Source: Antarcticirhabdus aurantiaca
GTDB lineage: Bacteria > Pseudomonadota > Alphaproteobacteria > Rhizobiales > Rhizobiaceae
DNA length: 64,000 bases
Assembly (NCBI RefSeq): GCF_009765365.1
Contig: NZ_VTOM01000022.1
Coordinates: 1-64,000, forward strand
Reading direction: 5' to 3'
The position numbers were made by a program, and so were the translations under genes. Positions within the stretch are counted from its first letter, which is position 1. Each line of letters starts with the position of its first letter. Below, piece by piece: positions 54,319 through 64,000 of the stretch. Under the pieces are notes generated by a model that was not told where the DNA came from, ran no database searches, and saw only the letters and a program-made list of their open reading frames with translations.

Positions 54319-55818
54319 ATGACCATCGTCGACACCCGCACGCCCGATCCGAAGACCTTCATCAAGGGTGCCACCGGCGATTGGGAAATCGTCGTCGGCA
54401 TGGAGGTCCACGCGCAGGTGCTGTCGGAGGCGAAGCTCTTCTCGGGCGCCGCGACGGGCTTCGGCGCCGAGCCCAACGACCATGTCAGCCTCGTCGACGC
54501 GGCCATGCCCGGCATGCTGCCCGTGATCAACGAGCATTGCGTGCGGCAGGCGGTGCGCACCGGCCTCGGCCTCAAGGCGCAGATCAACAAGCGCTCGGTC
54601 TTCGACCGCAAGAACTACTTCTATGCCGACCTGCCGCAGGGCTACCAGATCTCGCAGTACAAGGATCCGATCGTCGGTGAGGGCGTGGTCCAGGTCTCGG
54701 TCGGGCCGGACCGGCAGGGCAACTACGAAGACATCGAAGTCGGCATCGAGCGCCTGCACCTGGAGCAGGACGCCGGCAAGTCGCTGCACGACCAGCACCC
54801 GACGATGACCTATGTGGACCTGAACCGTTCGGGCGTGGCGCTGATGGAGATCGTATCCAAGCCCGACATGCGCTCGGCCGACGAGGCGAAGGCCTATCTC
54901 ACCAAGCTGCGCTCGATCCTGCGCTATCTCGGCACCTGCGACGGCAACATGGACGAGGGCAGCCTGCGCGCCGACGTCAACGTGTCCGTCCGCCGGCCGG
55001 GCGGCGCCTTCGGCACGCGCTGCGAGATCAAGAACGTCAACTCCATCCGCTTCGTCGGCCAGGCGATCGAGTCCGAGGCGCGGCGGCAGGTCGAGATCCT
55101 GGAGGATGGCGGCGCCATCGACCAGGAAACGCGCCTCTTCGACCCCGCGAAGGGCGAGACGCGCGCCATGCGCTCCAAGGAGGACGCGCACGACTACCGC
55201 TACTTCCCCGATCCGGATCTCCTGCCGCTGGAGTTCGACGACGCCTTCGTCGCCGACATCGAGGCGGCCCTGCCGGAACTGCCGGACGACAAGCGCGCGC
55301 GGCTGATGCGCGACGCGGGCCTGTCGGCCTACGACGCTTCGGTTCTCGTCTCCGACAAGGCCGTCGCCGACTACTTCGAAGCCGTCGCGGCGGGCCGGGA
55401 CGCCAAGCAGGCGGCGAATTGGGTGATCAACGACCTTCTCGGCGCGCTGAACAAGAACGGTCTGTCCATCGAGGAGTCGCCGGTCTCGGCCGAGCGGCTC
55501 GGCACCGTGCTCGACCTCCTGAAGGAGGGCACGATCTCGGGCAAGATCGCCAAGGACCTCTTCGAGATCCTGTGGAGCGAGGAAGGCGACCCGCGCGCCA
55601 TCGTTGAGTCGCGCAGCCTGAAACAGGTGACCGACACCGGCGCGATCGAGAAGGCGGTGGACGACGTCATTGCGGCCAATCCCGAGAAGGTCGAGCAGGC
55701 CAAGGCCAAGCCGACGCTCGCCGGCTGGTTCGTCGGGCAGGTGATGAAGGCGACGGGCGGCAAGGCGAACCCGCAGGCCGTCAACGACCTCGTCAAGGCC
55801 AAGCTCGGCATCGAATGA
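54319..55818 (+). CDS. gatB: Aspartyl/glutamyl-tRNA amidotransferase subunit B
   Basis: A 499-residue subunit that binds the misacylated tRNA and phosphorylates its side chain. It has [23 protein letters not shown], the GatB signature [36 protein letters not shown] and a C-terminal YqeY-like tail ([33 protein letters not shown]). Its stop overlaps the start of a GNAT gene (ATGA). Separated from gatA by the Uma2 gene. Confidence 0.96.
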   Translation: MTIVDTRTPDPKTFIKGATGDWEIVVGMEVHAQVLSEAKLFSGAATGFGAEPNDHVSLVDAAMPGMLPVINEHCVRQAVRTGLGLKAQINKRSVFDRKNYFYADLPQGYQISQYKDPIVGEGVVQVSVGPDRQGNYEDIEVGIERLHLEQDAGKSLHDQHPTMTYVDLNRSGVALMEIVSKPDMRSADEAKAYLTKLRSILRYLGTCDGNMDEGSLRADVNVSVRRPGGAFGTRCEIKNVNSIRFVGQAIESEARRQVEILEDGGAIDQETRLFDPAKGETRAMRSKEDAHDYRYFPDPDLLPLEFDDAFVADIEAALPELPDDKRARLMRDAGLSAYDASVLVSDKAVADYFEAVAAGRDAKQAANWVINDLLGALNKNGLSIEESPVSAERLGTVLDLLKEGTISGKIAKDLFEILWSEEGDPRAIVESRSLKQVTDTGAIEKAVDDVIAANPEKVEQAKAKPTLAGWFVGQVMKATGGKANPQAVNDLVKAKLGIE

Positions 55819-56318
55819 GCCCGCCGGTCTTCCTGCGCACGGCCGGCAAGGCCGACGTTGCCGCGGTCAGCCGGCTCCTCGGCGAAACGTGGCACGCAAC
55901 CTACGATTCGATCTACGGCGAGGCTCGGGTCGAGGAGATCACGCGGTCCTGGCACGCGCCGAAGGCCCTAGAGGCGCGGCTCGGGCGGCCGAACACCGAA
56001 TTCGTCGTGGCGGACGACGGCAGCCGCATCCTCGGCATGGCCTTCGCCGGCGCCGGCGGGGCGGACGGCAAGATGGTCTCGCTCCACCAGCTCTACGTCC
56101 ATCCGGACGCGCAGGGGCGGGGCATCGGGCGCGATCTCCTGGCGGAGATCGAAGGCTGCTTCCCGAGCGCCACGCGCATGCGGCTGGAAGTGGAGGAGGC
56201 GAACTACCAGGCCGCCGCCTTCTATGAGCGCCACGGCTTCGCGAAGGTCGGCTCGACGCAGGGCAAGGACGGCGACTTCGGCATCCCGGCCGCGGTCTAC
56301 GAGAAGGCGCTCGTCTGA
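55815..56318 (+). CDS. GNAT acetyltransferase after gatB
   Basis: 167 residues of GNAT fold, with N-terminal [25 protein letters not shown]-like region, motif [25 protein letters not shown] (Q-G-R-G-I-G acetyl-CoA loop) and motif [22 protein letters not shown]. The YDSIYG segment after the first helix is typical of a subset acting on small molecules or protein N-termini; the substrate is unknown. It is coupled to gatB by a 4-base overlap. Confidence 0.87.
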   Translation: MSPPVFLRTAGKADVAAVSRLLGETWHATYDSIYGEARVEEITRSWHAPKALEARLGRPNTEFVVADDGSRILGMAFAGAGGADGKMVSLHQLYVHPDAQGRGIGRDLLAEIEGCFPSATRMRLEVEEANYQAAAFYERHGFAKVGSTQGKDGDFGIPAAVYEKALV

Positions 56319-56396
56319 GCGCCCAAACCTCGAACATGATGGACTTTTTCGCGCCGCGGACGGATAAGGGCCGCGGCGAACCGGAGCGGCGTTTCC

Positions 56397-56783
56397 ATGA
56401 CCTTGATGCAGTGGCTGGCTGAGATCTTCACTTGGTGGCAGGGCAACACCATCGGCACCCGCTTCTACACCCGCCGCTTCGGCAAGCGGGTCGGCGAGGA
56501 CGAGGGCGGCAACGTTTATTACCAGACCGCCGACGGCAAGCGCCGCTGGGTGATCTACAACGGTGCGGCCGACGCCTCGCGCATTCCTCCGGGCTGGCAC
56601 GGCTGGATGCACCACCGCGTCGACGTTCCGCCGACCGAGGAGCGCTACGTCACCCGCGAATGGCAGAAGCCGCACCAGCCCAACTACACCGGCACGTCCA
56701 AGGCCTATCGCCCGAAGGGATCGCTCCTCAACACGGCCGAGCGGCCCCGTGTTTCGGGCGATTACGACGCCTGGACACCGTAA
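56397..56783 (+). CDS. NDUFA12-like complex I accessory subunit
   Basis: A 128-residue NADH dehydrogenase accessory protein (B17.2/NDUFA12 family). Typical residues are [31 protein letters not shown] and [23 protein letters not shown], followed by [10 protein letters not shown]. In alphaproteobacteria it belongs to the small set of supernumerary subunits shared with mitochondria. It is encoded about 35 kb from the nuo operon in the window, next to DUF2155, as usual in this order. Confidence 0.92.
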   Translation: [128 protein letters not shown]

Positions 56784-56888
56784 GGCGCGACGCGTCGCAG
56801 CCCCGCCGCATTGAGAGATCATGATCGCCGGCGGCGCCCTCCACGAGGACGCCGCGCGCTCGCTATCCATCCGGGAAGGCCTGATCTG

Positions 56889-57425
56889 GTGAAAGCCGTC
56901 TTGCTCGCGACCATCGCCGCGCTTTGCTGCGTCCCGGCGCTCGCGCAGGAAACCTTCGACGGCTTCGGCACGGTCGAGCCCTACGACGACGGGACGGGCA
57001 GCCTGCCGCAGGGCGATCCGGCGCCGTTCCCCTCGCAAGGCGAGTTGGTGCAGCCGGAGCCGGTCCGTCCGCCGGAGCGCGTGAAGAACCCCGTCGCGGT
57101 CTTTTCCGGGATCGACAAGATCACCGGCCGGATCCGCACCTTCGACGTCTATATCGACGAGACGGTGCAGTTCGGCGCGCTGCAGGTGACGCCGCGGGTC
57201 TGCTACACCAGCGGCGAGACCGACGCACCGCGTACCGACGCCTTCGTCGAGGTGGACGAGATTACGCTCGACCGCGCCATTCGTCGCATCTTCAACGGCT
57301 GGATGTTCGCGGACTCGCCCGGCCTCAACGCCGTCGAGCACCCCGTCTACGACATCTGGCTCAAGGACTGCAAAAGCAGTTCGGACGTGCCGCCCCCGGC
57401 CTCGGCGTCGAACGCCGGCGGATAA
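56889..57425 (+). CDS. DUF2155-family exported protein
   Basis: 178 residues beginning with a signal peptide ([20 protein letters not shown], cleavage likely after AQ), then a Pro-rich linker and the DUF2155 core [34 protein letters not shown] and [33 protein letters not shown] start with GGGAAGG upstream is chosen. Periplasmic; function unknown. The last 79 bases overlap the 3' end of aat on the other strand. Confidence 0.85.
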   Translation: MKAVLLATIAALCCVPALAQETFDGFGTVEPYDDGTGSLPQGDPAPFPSQGELVQPEPVRPPERVKNPVAVFSGIDKITGRIRTFDVYIDETVQFGALQVTPRVCYTSGETDAPRTDAFVEVDEITLDRAIRRIFNGWMFADSPGLNAVEHPVYDIWLKDCKSSSDVPPPASASNAGG

Positions 57426-58036
57426 AAGGTCGCGTCCTCCACGGCGATCGCCTCGCGCAGCCGCTCGTGGTACTCGGCGCGCGAAATCTCGATCGCGCCG
57501 AAGCGCTCGAGATGCGACGTGATGAACTGCGTGTCGAGAAGCTTGTAGCCGCCGGCGACGAGGCGCGCCCAGAGGTGGACCAGCGCCACCTTGGAGGCGT
57601 CCGTCCGGCGCGAGAACATGCTTTCCCCGAAGAATGCCCCGCCCAGGCTGACCCCGTAGAGCCCGCCGACGAGTTCACCGTCGGCCCAGGTTTCCACGGA
57701 ATGCGCGTAGCCAAGAGCGTGGAGGGCCAGGGTGAGGCGGCGGATATCGGCGTTGATCCAGGTCTGGCGGCGACCCGGCGCCGGCTCGGCGCAGCCGTCG
57801 ATCACCGCCGCGAAGGCGCTGTCGACGCGGAACTCGAAGGTCCCGCGTCGCAGCGTCTTCTTGAGGCTAGCCGGCACGTGGAAGCCGTCGAGCGGGATGA
57901 TGCCCCGCTCGTTCGGGTCGATCCAGAAGACGCCCTCGTCCTCGGCCCGCTCGGCCATAGGGAAGATCCCGCAGGCATAGGCCTTGAGCAGGATCTCCGG
58001 CGTGATCTCGAAGCGCTGCCCGCCGCGCCGCGCCAT
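57347..58036 (-). CDS. aat: Leucyl/phenylalanyl-tRNA--protein transferase
   Basis: A 229-residue enzyme that adds Leu or Phe to the N-terminal Arg or Lys of proteins, marking them for ClpS/ClpAP degradation. It has [61 protein letters not shown] and [16 protein letters not shown]. It begins six bases after the accC stop and overlaps the 3' end of DUF2155. Confidence 0.94.
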   Translation of the reverse strand: MARRGGQRFEITPEILLKAYACGIFPMAERAEDEGVFWIDPNERGIIPLDGFHVPASLKKTLRRGTFEFRVDSAFAAVIDGCAEPAPGRRQTWINADIRRLTLALHALGYAHSVETWADGELVGGLYGVSLGGAFFGESMFSRRTDASKVALVHLWARLVAGGYKLLDTQFITSHLERFGAIEISRAEYHERLREAIAVEDATFYPPAFDAEAGGGTSELLLQSLSQMS

Positions 58037-58041
58037 GGATC

Positions 58042-59400
<1,359 letters not shown>

Positions 59401-59410
59401 GGCCGCCTCC

Positions 59411-59899
59411 TCACGAGATGACGACGAGGGGTTCGCCGTACTCGACCGGTTGTCCGTTCTCGACCAGGATCTTGGTGATCTTGCCCGCGCGCGGCGCAGG
59501 AATCTGGTTCATGGTCTTCATGGCCTCGATGATCAGCAGGGTTTCGCCCTCGGCGATGCTCTGACCGACCTCGATGAAGGACTTGGCCCCCGGCGACGGC
59601 GCCATATAGACCGTGCCGACCATGGGCGAGGGGACGGATCCGGCCTCGGGCCCCGCCGTCGCGGCGGTCGGCGCGAGGGGCGCGTCGCCGGCGGGCGAAT
59701 AGGACGCCGGCCCGGTCGCATAGGGCGGGGCGTGCATGGCGGGCGCGTAGGCCTGGATGGCGGGAGCTTCGCGTTTGCGGGACACGCGAATTCGCAGCGT
59801 GCCGTTCTCGACCTCGATCTCGGTCAGGTCGGTGTCGTTGAGGATGTCGGCGAGTTCGCGGACCAGTGCCGGGTCCATCTCGCTGTTCGATTCTGCCAT
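59411..59899 (-). CDS. accB: Acetyl-CoA carboxylase, biotin carboxyl carrier protein
   Basis: 162 residues: an N-terminal domain (about 8-45), an Ala/Pro-rich linker (about 45-88) and a biotinyl domain ending in the site EAMKTMNQI with biotinyl Lys128. The canonical EAMKMMNEI differs at two positions next to the lysine. The GGAAGG ribosome site supports the start. BirA in this window is the likely modifying enzyme. Confidence 0.95.
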   Translation of the reverse strand: MAESNSEMDPALVRELADILNDTDLTEIEVENGTLRIRVSRKREAPAIQAYAPAMHAPPYATGPASYSPAGDAPLAPTAATAGPEAGSVPSPMVGTVYMAPSPGAKSFIEVGQSIAEGETLLIIEAMKTMNQIPAPRAGKITKILVENGQPVEYGEPLVVIS

Positions 59900-60052
59900 G
59901 GTGTCCTTCCGGGCCCGTCGCCGCTTATGTGTTCTTCGGCTGGGTTTTCGGCAAGCGCCGTTTGGGCGCGTTCATAGCCCCAGACCGGCCCAGCGGCAAT
60001 CATGCCGCTCAGCCGGCCCGACGAGTCCGGAGCCTCGCGGAAGTAAAACTCG

Positions 60053-60814
60053 TCAGCCGCAGGTCGCCGCGCCGCACGCGCGCACGTTTGCGATCGCCTC
60101 CGACAGCTTCTCGGCGCCGAGCGCGCCGGAGAACACCTGGTTGCCGATGACGTAGGTCGGCGTTCCCGTGATCTGCAGCGACTCGGCCATGGCGTTGTCG
60201 GCTGCCAACACCCGCATCACCTCGCCCGATTCCATCCTCGCCTTCACGGCCGCGACGTCGACGCCGAGGTCCTCGGCGATCGACAGCGCGACCTCGGCAT
60301 TGGCGCCGCCGCGCTCGGCGAGAAGCGTGCGGTGGAACTCGCCGTACTTCGCCGGGGCGATCTCGCGCACGGCCAGGGAGACGTGGCTCGCCTCGACGGA
60401 GGTCGGTCCGAGCACCGGGATCTCCTTGAGCACGAAGCGCAGGTTCGGGTCGCCCTGGACCAGCGCGTCCATGTCGTCGAGCGCCTGCTTGCAGTAGCCG
60501 CAATTGTAGTCGAAGAACTCGACCACCGTGACGTCGCCCTGCGGATTGCCGATGACGGTGCCGTCCGGCGTCTCGTAGAGCGAGGGGCCGATCGACTCGA
60601 TCGCCTTGGCCTGCGCCACCACCGTCTGCTCCGCGCGCTTGGACTCCAGCGCTTCCAGAACCTCGAGCAGGAATTCCGGGTTCTTCAGGAGATAATCGCG
60701 CATCACGCCTTCGATCTCCACCTTCTCGGCGGCATCGAAGCTTTGCGCGGCGGCCGGCGCCACGGCGGCGAGGAGGCCGATCGCGGCGGCGGCGAGGAGA
60801 CGGCGTGTCGTCAC
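60053..60814 (-). CDS. DsbA-family thiol oxidoreductase
   Basis: 253 residues: signal peptide (1-23, cleavage near AAAQ), a helical N-terminal extension (about 25-80) and a thioredoxin-like domain with active site FFDYNCGYCKQ (Cys105 and Cys108) and the cis-proline GTPTYV. The N-terminal extension resembles that of ScsC/DsbA2-like proteins that form trimers. Periplasmic oxidation or isomerisation of disulfides is likely. A further Cys pair (CGAATC) sits at the C-terminus. It begins 6 bases after the M48 gene, on the same strand. Confidence 0.88.
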   Translation of the reverse strand: MTTRRLLAAAAIGLLAAVAPAAAQSFDAAEKVEIEGVMRDYLLKNPEFLLEVLEALESKRAEQTVVAQAKAIESIGPSLYETPDGTVIGNPQGDVTVVEFFDYNCGYCKQALDDMDALVQGDPNLRFVLKEIPVLGPTSVEASHVSLAVREIAPAKYGEFHRTLLAERGGANAEVALSIAEDLGVDVAAVKARMESGEVMRVLAADNAMAESLQITGTPTYVIGNQVFSGALGAEKLSEAIANVRACGAATCG

Positions 60815-60820
60815 GGAATG

Positions 60821-62203
60821 TCAGCCCTTCGGGTTCGGGTCGTAGGCGAGGATGTCGGCGGCCTGATTGTAGCCCGGCGAGCCGGGCTTCAGCTTGCCCT
60901 GGGCGCGCAGCGCGAAGATCTTGGCCTGGCGGAAGTTGCCGGCGTGCCAATAGCCTTCCGCCATCGCCAGCTCGGCCGAGCCGATGTCGTTGGTCTTGCC
61001 GTAGGCCATGGACAGGAAGCGATAGGCCGAGGCGTTGTCGGGATCGGCGCGCAACCCCTCGCGGATCTTGGCAATGGCTTCGCCCATCCGGGCGGGACTT
61101 CCGCTGGTGACGAGAGCCTGTCCTTCCGCGGCCTTGAGAAGCCCCGAGCCGGAACGGTCGAGCGAGGCGGCGCGAGCATAGGCGGCGGCGGCCTCGTCGC
61201 CGCGCCCCGCCTGCTGGAGGATCTCGCCGCGCATCTCCTGGAACCACGGGCTCTTGGGATCCGACGCGATCAGGGCGTCGATCTTCGATAGGGCCGCTGC
61301 GGGCGAGCCTGCGAGATGGGTCGCGATGGCGTCGCCGTACTGGGCGGCCCGGCCGCGCGGGTCGAAGCTGAAGGTGCGGCGCACCGCCGTCGCGCCGCCG
61401 GTATAGGCGGCGATCTTCGCGCGGGCGAGGTCGTGGCGCTGAAGAAGGGCGAGCGAGTCCGCCTCGTCCCAGTAGGGGCTCTCCTTGGCGGCCGCCTCCA
61501 GGTTGGCGACGCGCTCGCGCGGCAGCGGGTGGCTGGACAGGTAGCGGTTCAGCGGGCCGCCGAAGAGGTTGTTCCGCTCCAGGATCTCGAAGGTTTCCAG
61601 GAGGCCGCGCGGCGACTGCCGAGTGGCGCGCAGGTATTCGAGCGCGGCGCGGTCGGCCGTCGACTCCTCCGAGCGCTGGTAGCTGAGGAGGCTGCGCTGC
61701 GCGAGGGAGCCGCCGCCGGCCATCATGCCGGTGCCGGCCTGGGCCATGCCGCCGGAACTGGACGCCGCGCCCGCGACGGCGATGCCCGCGCCGAGGAGGC
61801 TGGCCACGACCGCGATCGTCTTCGCCCGATCGATCTGCTCGCGCAGGCGCTCCTGGTGGCCGCCCTTCAGGTGGCCGACCTCGTGCGCGATGATGCCGAT
61901 CACCTGGTTCGGGGTCTGCGCCTGGAGGATCGTGCCGATGTTGATGAAGATGCGGCGGCCCGACACGAAGGCGTTGAAGCCCTCGTCGTTGACGAGGACG
62001 ATATCGACGCCGCGCGACAGGCCAGCGGTCTTCAGGATCGGCGCGGCGTAGTCCTTCACCAGCGCTTCGATCTCGGCGTCCCGGACGATGGGCAGGCCGC
62101 CCTTGCCGGACGCCTGCGCGAAGGCGGGAGCCGGGATCATCAGGGCGGGAACGAGGATGGCAGCGACGAGCCGGCGCAGGCGGCTGGCGAGACCCATGAC
62201 CAT
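60821..62203 (-). CDS. M48-family metalloprotease with TPR tail (BepA-like)
   Basis: 460 residues with a signal peptide (about 1-30, ILVPALMIPAPAFAQA), an M48 zinc protease domain with HExxH as IIAHEVGHLKGGH, and a C-terminal tetratricopeptide region from about residue 270. This is the layout of BepA/YfgC, which assembles or degrades outer-membrane proteins such as LptD. Two nearby ATGs are possible starts. It is co-oriented with the DsbA-like gene, so both may serve outer-membrane protein folding. Confidence 0.88.
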   Translation of the reverse strand: MVMGLASRLRRLVAAILVPALMIPAPAFAQASGKGGLPIVRDAEIEALVKDYAAPILKTAGLSRGVDIVLVNDEGFNAFVSGRRIFINIGTILQAQTPNQVIGIIAHEVGHLKGGHQERLREQIDRAKTIAVVASLLGAGIAVAGAASSSGGMAQAGTGMMAGGGSLAQRSLLSYQRSEESTADRAALEYLRATRQSPRGLLETFEILERNNLFGGPLNRYLSSHPLPRERVANLEAAAKESPYWDEADSLALLQRHDLARAKIAAYTGGATAVRRTFSFDPRGRAAQYGDAIATHLAGSPAAALSKIDALIASDPKSPWFQEMRGEILQQAGRGDEAAAAYARAASLDRSGSGLLKAAEGQALVTSGSPARMGEAIAKIREGLRADPDNASAYRFLSMAYGKTNDIGSAELAMAEGYWHAGNFRQAKIFALRAQGKLKPGSPGYNQAADILAYDPNPKG

Positions 62204-62298
62204 GACACCCCTTTCCCAAGCGGCCCGGCAGGTCGTAAGAGCGGCGACCGGGCTCGGACTGCCCATTTCAATCCGGCGTTTATGAGGCGCGACGACCG

Positions 62299-63477
62299 AT
62301 GGCGGACGCGAACACTCCCCCGTTTCAACCCATGGCATCCAAACGATCCGCCGTCGATCCCTTCCGGGCGATGGACGTTCTCTCGGAGGCCAACCGCATG
62401 GCGGCGCGGGGGCTCGACGTGATCTCGCTCGCCGTCGGACAGCCGGCCGCGCCCGCCCCGAAACTGTCGATCGCTGCCGCGCAAGCCATGCTCGCCCACG
62501 GCCGCATCGCCTACACGGACGCGCTCGGCCGCTCGTCGCTGCGCGAGCGCATCGCGCGGCACTATGCCGAGCGCTACGGCTGCGCGGTCGATCCCGCGCG
62601 CGTCATGGTGACGACGGGCTCCTCAGCCGGCTTCGCCCTGGCCTTCCTCGCCGCCTTCGACGCGGGCGAGCGCGTCGCCATCGCGGCGCCGGGCTACCCC
62701 GCTTATCGCAACATCCTGCGTGCCCTCGGTCTCGTGCCGGCGGAAATCGAGGTCGACGCGGCTGACGGCTACATCCTCACCGCCGAACGGCTGGCGGCCG
62801 AGCACGCGCGCGAGCCGGTGGCGGGCGTGCTGATCGCGAGCCCGGCCAACCCGACCGGCACGATGACGCCCCGCGACGAGCTGGAACGTCTCGTGCGCTT
62901 CTGCGACGAGGCCGGCATCCGCTTCATCTCCGACGAGATCTATCACGGCCTCACCTATGGCGAGGCGGAGGAAACGGCGCTCGCCTTCTCGCAGGCACCG
63001 ATCGTCGTGAACTCGTTCTCCAAATACTACTGCATGACCGGCTGGCGCTGCGGCTGGATGGTGCTGCCGTCGAGCCTCGTGCGCGCCGCCGAGCGGATCG
63101 GCCAGAGCCTCTACATTTCGGCGCCCGAGATGAGCCAGGTCGCGGCGCAGGCCGCCTTCGACGCGACGAGCGAGCTGGAAGCGGTCCGCGAGACTTATGT
63201 CCGCAACCGGCGGGTCATGACCGAGCGACTGCCGATGCTCGGCTTCTCCGACATCGCACCGATCGACGGCGCCTTCTACGCCTATGCGCGCGTGCCGGCC
63301 GGCGAGGGGAGCGCGACGGATTTCGCCCGGCGCATCCTGGACACCTGCCACGTCGCGATCACGCCGGGGCTCGATTTCGATCTGCGGCGCGGCGAACAGT
63401 TCGTGCGCCTGTCCTACGCCTGCGACGAGGCCTCGCTGATCCGCGCGCTCGACCGTATGGCGGCCGGACGCGCCTGA
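62299..63477 (+). CDS. PLP-dependent aminotransferase (class I/II)
   Basis: 392 residues of fold type I. It has GQPAAPAPKLS, YTDALGRSSLRERIARHYAER, VLIASPANPTGTM, ISDEIYHGLTYG and the PLP lysine in VVNSFSKYYCMTGWRCGWM. This fits the aspartate aminotransferase-like subgroup whose members act on several amino acids; the exact pair of substrates is unknown. Divergent from the M48 gene, it ends before a bidirectional terminator. Confidence 0.88.
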   Translation: MADANTPPFQPMASKRSAVDPFRAMDVLSEANRMAARGLDVISLAVGQPAAPAPKLSIAAAQAMLAHGRIAYTDALGRSSLRERIARHYAERYGCAVDPARVMVTTGSSAGFALAFLAAFDAGERVAIAAPGYPAYRNILRALGLVPAEIEVDAADGYILTAERLAAEHAREPVAGVLIASPANPTGTMTPRDELERLVRFCDEAGIRFISDEIYHGLTYGEAEETALAFSQAPIVVNSFSKYYCMTGWRCGWMVLPSSLVRAAERIGQSLYISAPEMSQVAAQAAFDATSELEAVRETYVRNRRVMTERLPMLGFSDIAPIDGAFYAYARVPAGEGSATDFARRILDTCHVAITPGLDFDLRRGEQFVRLSYACDEASLIRALDRMAAGRA

Positions 63478-63501
63478 GGTCGACGACGCCCGGACAAACG
63501 A

Positions 63502-63529
63502 AAAGGGCCGCTCCGAGGAGCGGCCCTTT
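63502..63529. terminator. Bidirectional rho-independent terminator
   Basis: AAAGGGCCGCTC and GAGCGGCCCTTT form a 12-bp stem around a 4-base loop, with A-runs and T-runs on both sides, placed between the convergent aminotransferase and RNase E genes. It should end transcription from both. Confidence 0.85.
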
Positions 63530-63552
63530 CGCTATCCGGATCTATGCCGTTC

Positions 63553-64000
63553 TCAGGAGGAGAAGCGGCGCGACCACCAGCCGGTGCGCTTCGGGCGCGC
63601 ATCCTCGGCTTCGTTCTCGCCGTCGCTCGACACGAGGCGCGGCTCACGGGGCAGGGGTGCCGGTGCAGGTGCCTCGTCGGCCTCGAGGTCGGCCTCCGGC
63701 GCCTCGTTCGAGGAGCCGGCGCCGTCCTCCATCGGGAACACGGCGTCGAGCGGCGGATTGCCGTCGAAGGCAGCGCCGGCCTCGGCGCTCGCCGCGATCA
63801 CCTCGTTCTCGTCGGGCACGTCGGCGCCGGCTCCGGCGATCGACCCTTCCTCGGCGACATCGGCGATGTCGGACGCTTCGATGGCCTCGACCGCGTCGAC
63901 CATTTCCGGCTCGAACGAGCGGCTCGGCTCGGTGATCGACACCTCGGCGATCTCGCCTTCGCCCTGGTCCGCGCCTTCGTCGCCGCTCGCCGCATCCTCG
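63553..64000 (-). CDS. rne: Probable ribonuclease E, C-terminal tail (partial)
   Basis: The frame is open to the window edge, so at least 149 C-terminal residues are present and the start is outside. The tail is acidic (many Asp, Glu and Ala, with PAPAPLPREPRL) and ends in a basic RPKRTGWWSRRFSS. The GWW-x-RR ending and the position beside the M48/aminotransferase genes match rhizobial RNase E, whose disordered C-terminal half scaffolds the degradosome. The catalytic part cannot be seen. Confidence 0.6.
   Translation of the reverse strand, partial: EDAASGDEGADQGEGEIAEVSITEPSRSFEPEMVDAVEAIEASDIADVAEEGSIAGAGADVPDENEVIAASAEAGAAFDGNPPLDAVFPMEDGAGSSNEAPEADLEADEAPAPAPLPREPRLVSSDGENEAEDARPKRTGWWSRRFSS

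Overview
The window is GC-rich chromosomal DNA of an alphaproteobacterium. Gene order and families point to the Hyphomicrobiales (Rhizobiales): a complete nuoA-N operon followed by birA, RNase J, a DUF1467 gene, proS and lolC-lolD; divK-pleD next to DUF3572 and rpmG; the topA-rnr-DUF983 block; DUF2155-aat-accC-accB; and an NDUFA12-like complex I subunit. Direct-repeat LexA boxes (GAAC-N7-GAAC) and a full TTAA-N7-TTAA CtrA-type motif fit the same group. A placement near Aurantimonadaceae is possible but is only an inference. There is no rRNA, insertion sequence, prophage or CRISPR array; this is core chromosome with a few accessory genes threaded into housekeeping operons.

Layout. 1-4740: tRNA-Val on the minus strand, a 760-bp gene-free stretch with a perfect FNR/FixK site, two universal stress proteins, a hybrid PAS histidine kinase and tRNA-Asp. 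5083-24200: the 14-gene complex I operon, interrupted by a GFA-family gene (between nuoC and nuoD) and a Uma2-family gene (between nuoD and nuoE), then birA, rnj and DUF1467, closed by a strong terminator. 24546-27942: proS, lolC-type permease and lolD, joined by overlapping start and stop codons and closed by a 13-bp GC hairpin. 27964-32930: a DNA-damage locus with two tandem LexA boxes, a 28-residue membrane peptide, the replicative polymerase dnaE, and convergent dinB whose stop codon shares a CTAG with that of dnaE.

32980-36540: a membrane-anchored hypothetical, a HAD-like protein and DUF3572 on the minus strand, then divK and pleD (cell-cycle signalling and c-di-GMP), followed by an orphan CtrA-like box. 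36830-44652, minus strand: topA, rnr, DUF983, Nudix, MFS and rpmG, mostly start/stop overlapped. 44846-49014: a small conserved ORF, dprA with a probable frameshift, plsY, a catalytically defective dihydroorotase and pyrB. 49163-56318: two small membrane proteins, ruvX, a UPF0173 hydrolase, and gatC-GNAT-gatA / Uma2 / gatB-GNAT. 56397-64000: NDUFA12-like protein, DUF2155, aat, accC, accB, a DsbA-like thiol oxidase, an M48 protease, a PLP aminotransferase, and the C-terminal tail of what is probably RNase E.

Genes that work together: NuoA-N with the NDUFA12-like subunit form respiratory complex I; BirA can biotinylate AccB, the partner of AccC; GatCAB amidates misacylated tRNA; PyrB probably needs the inactive PyrC as a structural partner; DivK and PleD act in one phosphorelay. 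The most interesting items are the SOS-controlled 28-residue membrane peptide beside dnaE, the inactive PyrC, the dprA frameshift, and the repeated insertion of Uma2, GNAT and GFA genes into conserved operons.
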